6,686 nucleotides of DNA from Desulfurococcales archaeon (lineage in GTDB: Archaea > Thermoproteota > Thermoprotei_A > Sulfolobales > Desulfurococcaceae). Below the pieces are notes generated by a model. That model saw only the letters and a program-made list of their open reading frames with translations, was not told where the DNA came from and ran no database searches. The stretch is taken from positions 1 to 6,686 of the forward strand of contig WAML01000016.1 in assembly GCA_015522345.1 (NCBI GenBank). The letters run 5' to 3'. This document shows positions 1-3,710 of this stretch, one piece after another. Numbering within the stretch: the first letter of the stretch is position 1; every line of letters begins with the position of its first letter. Position numbers and translations under genes: made by a program.

Positions 1-545
1 CCACTATTATTAACGGTTATAAGAGGTTCATTCTTTAACACAGTTACTTCAATATAGAGTTCTGGATATAAGTACGAGTAATATTGAAGAATATACGTGC
101 TAGGTCTCTTCATTGGATAAACGTAGAGCGGAGGAGTTGATATTTTTGTATAATTATCCCAAAGTCTAAGCTTACTTATTGGAATATCCTCGGTTATATT
201 TAGTGTAAAATGTTCTTCTTTATATACTATATAAGTTTTTGAAGGAAAGTACTTCAGAGTAGCTATAGTATAATTGTAAGAGTCTATAACTAGTCGAAAC
301 TCTATAGGAGAACTAGGATTTAGTTTTACAGGTACTCTGTCACTAAAGGTTATATTATGCATAATTACCCTTAGTGTATAATAACTTGGGTTTACTTTAA
401 TAGAGAGACCCGTGTATATACCAACATAGACTTCTACACCACTAGCCCATATGATTATGGTTAGTATAGCTAATGATATAAACAGTTTATACAATCTCCT
501 GTATTTTCTACGTAGAATTCTTTCAAAGTGTTTTTTCTTAGGCAT
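1..545 (-). CDS. Membrane-anchored surface protein, C-terminus outside window
   Basis: I do not recognise this family. The frame opens with ATG at 543-545 (minus strand) and runs without a stop for 181 codons to the left edge, so the C-terminus is missing. Residues 1-20 are very basic (MPKKK, then several Arg/Lys), residues about 21-36 form one hydrophobic helix (LFISLAILTIIIWA), and the rest is polar, Tyr-rich and beta-like. This is the pattern of a protein anchored by an N-terminal signal-anchor with its body outside the cell. Sequons N64-I-T, N91-Y-T, N116-I-T, N131-Y-T and N179-N-S suggest N-glycosylation, as expected for a crenarchaeal surface protein. There are no cysteines and no catalytic motif that I can see. 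It is divergent from the gene at 677. The ORF is well supported; the function is unknown. Confidence 0.8.
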   Translation of the reverse strand, partial: MPKKKHFERILRRKYRRLYKLFISLAILTIIIWASGVEVYVGIYTGLSIKVNPSYYTLRVIMHNITFSDRVPVKLNPSSPIEFRLVIDSYNYTIATLKYFPSKTYIVYKEEHFTLNITEDIPISKLRLWDNYTKISTPPLYVYPMKRPSTYILQYYSYLYPELYIEVTVLKNEPLITVNNS

Positions 546-676
546 GGAGTGATACCCGGTTAATCGATCATTAGTTTGAGAGGTAAAAAACTGTTTGCTA
601 AAATAATTGTAGGCAAATAATACTTAATAAGACTAAGTCATAGAAATTGGTAAGAGGAAAACGTATAGGGTTTAAA
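546..676. promoter_or_regulatory. Divergent promoter region between two membrane-protein genes
   Basis: This short AT-rich gap must hold the promoters of both flanking genes. On the plus strand a TATA-like stretch, cttaataag at about 623-631, would place transcription initiation near 650-655, which fits the ATG at 677 better than the TTG at 647. On the minus strand the best AT-rich candidate is around 598-608 (ATTATTTTAGC), giving a leader of roughly 30 bases before the ATG at 545. GGGT, about 9 bases before that ATG, is a weak ribosome-binding site. Neither TATA box is a strong match, so these placements are tentative. Confidence 0.4.
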
Positions 677-1213
677 ATGGTTATGAAACTAAGTGAAGTA
701 CAACTGTATGCACTAATAGGCTTCATTTTCCTATTATTAGCTATAACTACATCACTCATAGCAATGCATGTAGAATACGTGTCTGACTATAGAAGTAGAG
801 AAATAGATTTAAGCAAAGACGGGTTGTTCAGCCCGTTATTCGCTTTATACGGTTATTCTCCTGATAAAAAACTAGTTAGTGCAGAAATATCTATGAAGCC
901 AATAAATTGCAGTAGATCTCTAAATGTTACCCTGATCCAGGTAATTAGTCTAGAGAAAAACATTACTCGTGTTCAACACATAATAGTAGAACCTAACTAT
1001 GTAGAGAAAGCAATTGTTAAGAACATGCATACACTACTAATAATAGATCCAATTAATTGTAGTGTGAGGCTTGACTTAAATGCTTTATTTGAAGAAAGGC
1101 CCTACATGTTATTATCTATACCATCTTTAGCCTTCCTTGTAGTAGGAACAATATTTCTCGTACTCTCTGTATTTGGTAGAATAATATACAAAGTATATGT
1201 TCCTCCAGAATAA
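677..1213 (+). CDS. Small membrane protein with two terminal helices and an extracytoplasmic domain
   Basis: The family is not recognised. From the ATG at 677 the product is 178 residues. A hydrophobic helix spans about residues 10-30 (YALIGFIFLLLAITTSLIAM), an extracytoplasmic domain about 31-143, and a second helix about 144-171, followed by a short tail ending VPPE. The middle domain carries sequons at N77, N83, N95 and N127 and only two cysteines, C78 and C128. Both cysteines sit in an identical PINCS pentapeptide, which suggests a repeated strand and a possible disulfide. The frame also opens upstream at TTG 647 (10 more residues, VRGKRIGFK), but ATG 677 has GGG six bases upstream and suits the probable TATA box; ATG 683 is a further option. 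It ends 7 bases from the stop of the convergent gene at 1221. The function is unknown. Confidence 0.75.
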   Translation: MVMKLSEVQLYALIGFIFLLLAITTSLIAMHVEYVSDYRSREIDLSKDGLFSPLFALYGYSPDKKLVSAEISMKPINCSRSLNVTLIQVISLEKNITRVQHIIVEPNYVEKAIVKNMHTLLIIDPINCSVRLDLNALFEERPYMLLSIPSLAFLVVGTIFLVLSVFGRIIYKVYVPPE

Positions 1214-1220
1214 TAGGTAT

Positions 1221-1703
1221 TCAATCGATTACGACCAGTTTATTCCCTCCTCTAGCCTTTATTTTCCGTAGTATACGTAACGCTCTTGCTCGCGCAGGAG
1301 TTCCTCTATATGCTTCTCTTCTATCTCGTGCTTTTCTACAAACAACTATGTCTTTTAATGCTACAATAGTTATTCCTACTCCAAGTTTATTTATTTCCTC
1401 CTTTATCTTCTGTAAGTCTTTAACTATTTCATTTGGTTCCGTAAAAGGTATTTCAATAATAGCTTCTTCAGTTCCACGCCTCCAATCGAGCCCATATACT
1501 ACTACTCCTCTCCATTTCCTAACAAAACCTTCAACTAAATTTGTTAAAGTCCCTGTTATAATATTTGGTTTATAACTGTTCATTCCATGTTCTAACATAT
1601 ATTCCTCGAATTTATCTAGGTCTAGAACAACTATTGTTCCTTCAACTGCTTTCAGCGTGAGATTAGGTCTATCATCCCTTTTCCCAGGTCTATGGCTGCC
1701 CAC
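1221..1703 (-). CDS. Palm-domain-like protein, distantly resembling archaeal GTP cyclohydrolase III / nucleotide cyclase folds
   Basis: This 160-residue protein starts at GTG 1703, the only start codon in frame near the N-terminus. The first 13 residues are polar and basic. Residues 22-35 (GTIVVLDLDKFEEY) form a hydrophobic strand ending in D28-L-D30, the arrangement seen in metal-binding palm domains (GGDEF, cyclase, GTP cyclohydrolase III). Residues 48-55 (IITGTLTN) resemble the ITGTLTD segment that I recall in GTP cyclohydrolase III. Strands follow at 66-72 and 80-87, a helix at 91-107 and a strand at 109-121. The order beta-alpha-alpha-beta-beta-alpha-beta fits one palm unit, whereas GTP cyclohydrolase III has two. 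The tail 123-151 is rich in Arg and Lys and could bind nucleic acid. No GGDEF motif is visible. The fold assignment is inference from motif and strand order; the activity is unknown. Confidence 0.7.
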   Translation of the reverse strand: MGSHRPGKRDDRPNLTLKAVEGTIVVLDLDKFEEYMLEHGMNSYKPNIITGTLTNLVEGFVRKWRGVVVYGLDWRRGTEEAIIEIPFTEPNEIVKDLQKIKEEINKLGVGITIVALKDIVVCRKARDRREAYRGTPARARALRILRKIKARGGNKLVVID

Positions 1704-1748
1704 TTCATCATACCATTTAAATACTCTAGCTACAGGATTAATAAACTC

Positions 1749-1756
1749 ATTTTATA
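1749..1756 (-). promoter_or_regulatory. TATA box for the palm-like gene
   Basis: On the minus strand the sequence reads GGTATAAAATGAG, with TATAAAAT at 1756-1749. Initiation about 25 bases downstream would fall near 1727, leaving a leader of some 24 bases before the GTG at 1703. A second TATA-like stretch, TATTTAAAT at about 1717-1725, is too close to the start codon to serve the GTG unless the real start lies further in, and no in-frame alternative start is near. The presence of this promoter argues that the gene can be transcribed independently of TBP, 162 bases upstream. Confidence 0.55.
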
Positions 1757-1821
1757 CCATATTAAGTCAATTTATGTATTTCTTTACATGTATCCTTAGA
1801 AAATAAAGACAATGAGGTTAG

Positions 1822-1830
1822 TTAAAAATA
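1822..1830 (-). terminator. Possible T-rich terminator after TBP
   Basis: Beyond the TBP stop the minus-strand transcript passes through AT-rich DNA with short T runs, the clearest being ATATTTTTAAC around 1822-1830. Archaeal transcription often ends at T-rich tracts without a hairpin. No stem-loop is visible, so this is only a plausible site. Confidence 0.25.
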
Positions 1831-1865
1831 TTTGTTATAGTTTTTCAAAAGTATTTACTCTAAAA

Positions 1866-2435
1866 TTATATCCTTGGCTTGAGGCAACCTAGTTCCTTGA
1901 GTCTCTTAGCAATTCTTATAACTGCGTCTTCTACTTCGCCCTCTTCTTTAGCTCCAGTAATAACCATTTTACCGCTACTAAATATTAGGAGGACTACTCT
2001 AGGATCTCTCATTCTATGAATTAGTCCTGGGAACTGTTCTGGCTCGTACATGCTGTCTTCTAGTAGGTATGCTGCTCTTTCTAAATTGACTTGCGCATGT
2101 ATGTCTCCAGAAGCAACTATGTTCTGCACTTGTATCTTTGGCCTACCAGTAATCATTATTCCGTGCTTCCTCAGTAATTGTATTATTCTCTTTACTGCTT
2201 GAATTAACTGATTTGTACTCTTAGCTCCTGTAACAACCATTTTACCAGACTTGAATATGAGTGCAGTAGTCTTTGGTTTTTCAAGTCTTAATATTAGTCC
2301 AGGGAATTGGTCAGGCTGATACGTTACATTGGGTACATTACGTTCTATAGCATTTAAATCAAGTTGCTGCTCGAGAATTACTGTAGCAACTATATTCTCT
2401 ATACGGGTCGATGGCTTTATTTCTAGTTCGCCCAT
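1866..2435 (-). CDS. tbp: TATA-box-binding protein (TBP)
   Basis: This is the archaeal general transcription factor that binds and bends the TATA box, recruits TFB and then RNA polymerase. The 189-residue protein is the expected size and shows the diagnostic direct repeat of the TBP saddle. Repeat 1 (about 9-97) contains YQPDQFPGL at 39-47 and FKSGKMVVTGAK at 61-72. Repeat 2 (about 100-187) contains YEPEQFPGL at 130-138 and FSSGKMVITGAK at 152-163. The paired phenylalanines and QFPGL / SGKMVxTGAK blocks are the DNA-contact signature of the family. The acidic C-terminal tail of many euryarchaeal TBPs is absent; the protein ends KELGCLKPRI. The ATG at 2435 is preceded by GGGTG seven bases away and two TATA elements. 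It lies 82 bases after the phosphoesterase gene on the same strand. Confidence 0.97.
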   Translation of the reverse strand: MGELEIKPSTRIENIVATVILEQQLDLNAIERNVPNVTYQPDQFPGLILRLEKPKTTALIFKSGKMVVTGAKSTNQLIQAVKRIIQLLRKHGIMITGRPKIQVQNIVASGDIHAQVNLERAAYLLEDSMYEPEQFPGLIHRMRDPRVVLLIFSSGKMVITGAKEEGEVEDAVIRIAKRLKELGCLKPRI

Positions 2436-2458
2436 TATATTACACCCTACAATATAGG

Positions 2459-2480
2459 GTTATAAACAAGGGTTTATAAA
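2459..2480 (-). promoter_or_regulatory. Tandem TATA boxes upstream of tbp
   Basis: Two TATA-like octamers face the tbp gene: TTTATAAA at 2473-2480 and TTTATAAC at 2459-2466, about 14 bases apart. The distal one would start transcription near 2450, giving a leader of about 14 bases that keeps the GGGTG ribosome-binding site at 2443-2447. The proximal one would start almost at the ATG, giving a leaderless or near-leaderless message. Because the product itself binds such sites, autoregulation is possible but not shown by the sequence. Confidence 0.6.
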
Positions 2481-2517
2481 GAAGTTTTTGCAGAGAACAA
2501 CGTCTATCTACTATAGT

Positions 2518-3279
2518 TTAAGTACTGAGTAATTCTACTAGTTTAGGCAACTCTATTGCGGGCTCATTTTCTATTATAGCATAGGGTATGGCTTCTTCTA
2601 TTACTCCATATTTCCTAACTATAGGTGAAAGATAATTATTTTTGTCCAAAGTGATTCTATTTCCTGCTTGATATATACCGAATGCCGGCAACACTATGAT
2701 CTGATTGTTTATAACAGTTGGTATTTTTAGGTAGACATGTACTTTCGTTAAAATACCCAGTTTATCAGTTATAGCTATACTCGGATGCTCATGTCCTATT
2801 ATAACATAGTCTATATTCTCTATGTCTACATCTTTATGTCCATGGGTTACAAGTATTTTCTGGTCTCCTATAGATACTCTATAGTCTTCATAAAATTTTA
2901 CATTGTAGTTTTTTAAGACTATGGGTAGGTAGTTGTCGTGATTACCTCTTATTATCACTAGATCTATTTTCTTATCAAGCAGATATTCTATAAATTGACT
3001 TACTTCTTTTTTCTCTTGCCTAAGTAGCCGATCAAAACAATGTTTTAGGTCGCCGTCTACTATAATAGTTTCTATAGAATCTTCAAGTAGGTCTAGAATT
3101 TTATTAATAGCTTTAATAACGTGGTAGAATTGTCTTCTAGGAAGGAATATACCCTGTCTAGCTAAGTCTTCTTCAAAACCAAGGTGTATATCAGCAATTA
3201 CAAGAGTGTTCAAACCATCAATAAATATGCTTCTCGTATCTGCAACAGCATATAGAGGTCCAGATATTTTAGTTAACAT
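2518..3279 (-). CDS. Calcineurin-like metallophosphoesterase (COG1407 type, ICC-like)
   Basis: This 253-residue cytoplasmic protein has all the metal-binding blocks of the calcineurin-like phosphoesterase fold in order: D30-I-H32, G76-D77-L-K-H80, G112-N-H-D115, H146-G-H148 and G162-H-E-H165. The spacing, the GDLKH and GHEHP variants, and the early LGFEEDLARQG segment match the archaeal group known as predicted ICC-like phosphoesterases. These residues coordinate two divalent metals and hydrolyse a phosphoester, but the natural substrate of this group is not established. In bacteria, related proteins are found beside DNA ligase and helicase genes; no such neighbour appears here. The ATG at 3279 is the first in frame and gives the usual N-terminus. 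It lies 78 bases downstream of the split tRNA half on the same strand, and tbp follows. The function is confident at family level only. Confidence 0.92.
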   Translation of the reverse strand: MLTKISGPLYAVADTRSIFIDGLNTLVIADIHLGFEEDLARQGIFLPRRQFYHVIKAINKILDLLEDSIETIIVDGDLKHCFDRLLRQEKKEVSQFIEYLLDKKIDLVIIRGNHDNYLPIVLKNYNVKFYEDYRVSIGDQKILVTHGHKDVDIENIDYVIIGHEHPSIAITDKLGILTKVHVYLKIPTVINNQIIVLPAFGIYQAGNRITLDKNNYLSPIVRKYGVIEEAIPYAIIENEPAIELPKLVELLST

Positions 3280-3307
3280 GGCTGTTTTCCATATGATACT
3301 TACTATG

Positions 3308-3332
3308 GTATTTACTACTATCTGTATTTACT
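3308..3332. repeat. 9-base direct repeat in the phosphoesterase leader region
   Basis: The nonamer gtatttact occurs at 3308-3316 and again at 3324-3332, 16 bases start to start (minus strand AGTAAATAC). It lies between the split tRNA half and the phosphoesterase gene, where that gene's promoter would be. The repeats could be weak TATA elements, an operator, or simple AT-rich coincidence. Confidence 0.35.
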
Positions 3333-3357
3333 TTTCACATATAGAAGTTGTAGGAAG

Positions 3358-3400
3358 CGGGCCCGCCGGGATTTGAACCCGGGACCTACGGGTTAAGAGC
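3358..3400 (-). tRNA. Split tRNA-Lys(CUU), 3' half (positions 31-73)
   Basis: Read on the minus strand, this is a clean 3' tRNA half. G31 is at 3400, the anticodon loop CTCTTAA at 3399-3393 (anticodon CTT at 3397-3395, decoding AAG), and the 3' anticodon stem CCCGT at 3392-3388. The variable loop AGGTC is at 3387-3383. The T arm is CCGGG / TTCAAAT / CCCGG at 3382-3366, the acceptor 3' strand CGGGCCC at 3365-3359 and discriminator G73 at 3358. CCA is not encoded. Going upstream, G31 pairs with C39, but the next bases (AA) cannot pair with C40 and C41, so tRNA identity ends exactly at 30/31. No D arm and no GGGCCCG 5' acceptor strand are visible nearby on this strand, which excludes an ordinary cis intron and a permuted gene here. 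A split tRNA-Lys(CUU) is known from Staphylothermus; trans-splicing with a distant 5' half is inferred. Confidence 0.88.
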
Positions 3401-3427
3401 TTCGACCGTCCACCGACCCCCGAACCA
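3401..3427 (-). ncRNA. G-rich leader of the split tRNA 3' half, removed on trans-splicing
   Basis: On the minus strand the bases before G31 read GGTTCGGGGGTCGGTGG then ACGGTCGAA. This stretch is strikingly G-rich in an AT-rich genome and shows no tRNA match. In known archaeal split tRNAs such leaders pair with the trailer of the 5' half, bringing the halves together and forming the bulge-helix-bulge recognised by the splicing endonuclease. Here GTCG at 3406-3403 can serve as the central helix strand, and AA followed by G31 as the three-base bulge cut after the second base. The 5' boundary is estimated from the TATA box. Confidence 0.7.
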
Positions 3428-3449
3428 TCATAGATTATACATAAACGTA

Positions 3450-3458
3450 TTTTTAAAT
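3450..3458 (-). promoter_or_regulatory. TATA box of the split tRNA half
   Basis: On the minus strand GATTTAAAAATACG places a TATA element at about 3458-3450. Initiation about 26 bases downstream falls near 3425-3428, at the beginning of the G-rich leader. A dedicated promoter directly before the leader is what an independently transcribed tRNA half requires. Confidence 0.6.
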
Positions 3459-3462
3459 CTTA

Positions 3463-3655
3463 CACCTATGACTAGCTGGTACAAAGTTGTTGTTTAGAAT
3501 CAAGGTACTTCTTAGAATGTTTAGAGCCTGTGTAGAAACATGTTTAAACCCCATAATGGTGGATGCTCTTATATAGTAACAACCTATTATACCATTACTC
3601 TTACTCTCACAGACTTCTCATGAGACGTTCATTAGCTAACTTAAGTTATACAACA
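3463..3655. other. Intergenic stretch between divergent tRNA half and solute-binding protein gene
   Basis: About 190 bases of AT-rich DNA with no convincing gene, RNA structure or repeat array. The only long-ish frame, beginning at ATG 3517, is about 19 codons and lacks a ribosome-binding site. GTTTAAAC at about 3542-3549 is a perfect 8-base palindrome but sits too far from either start to be a basal element. Confidence 0.4.
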
Positions 3656-3662
3656 GAAAAGG

Positions 3663-3704
3663 TTTAAATAGAGCCGGGGAATAGAGGGTTAATAGTTAAA
3701 GGAG
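3663..3704 (+). promoter_or_regulatory. Promoter and ribosome-binding site of the solute-binding protein gene
   Basis: TTTAAATA at 3663-3670, preceded by the purine-rich stretch AGAAAAGG, is a good archaeal TATA element with a possible BRE. It predicts initiation near 3691. AGGAG at 3700-3704 is a strong Shine-Dalgarno match lying six bases before GTG 3711. It decides that start over the ATG at 3723, which is 18 bases away. Confidence 0.65.
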
Positions 3705-3710
3705 ATTATA

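Noticed and set aside
1348..1575. Plus-strand ORF of 75 codons
   Set aside because: It lies wholly inside the palm-like gene on the other strand, has no ribosome-binding site, and reads as a low-complexity Ser/Thr/Ile/Pro-rich shadow.
3358..3430. Ordinary intron-containing tRNA-Lys gene
   Set aside because: A cis intron would leave the D arm and GGGCCCG acceptor strand within about 100 bases upstream on the minus strand; scanning 3401-3710 shows neither. The permuted alternative (5' half after the 3' half) is likewise absent in 3280-3357.
3517..3576. Short plus-strand frame of about 19 codons in the intergenic gap
   Set aside because: It is too short, has no Shine-Dalgarno sequence and no recognisable peptide features.
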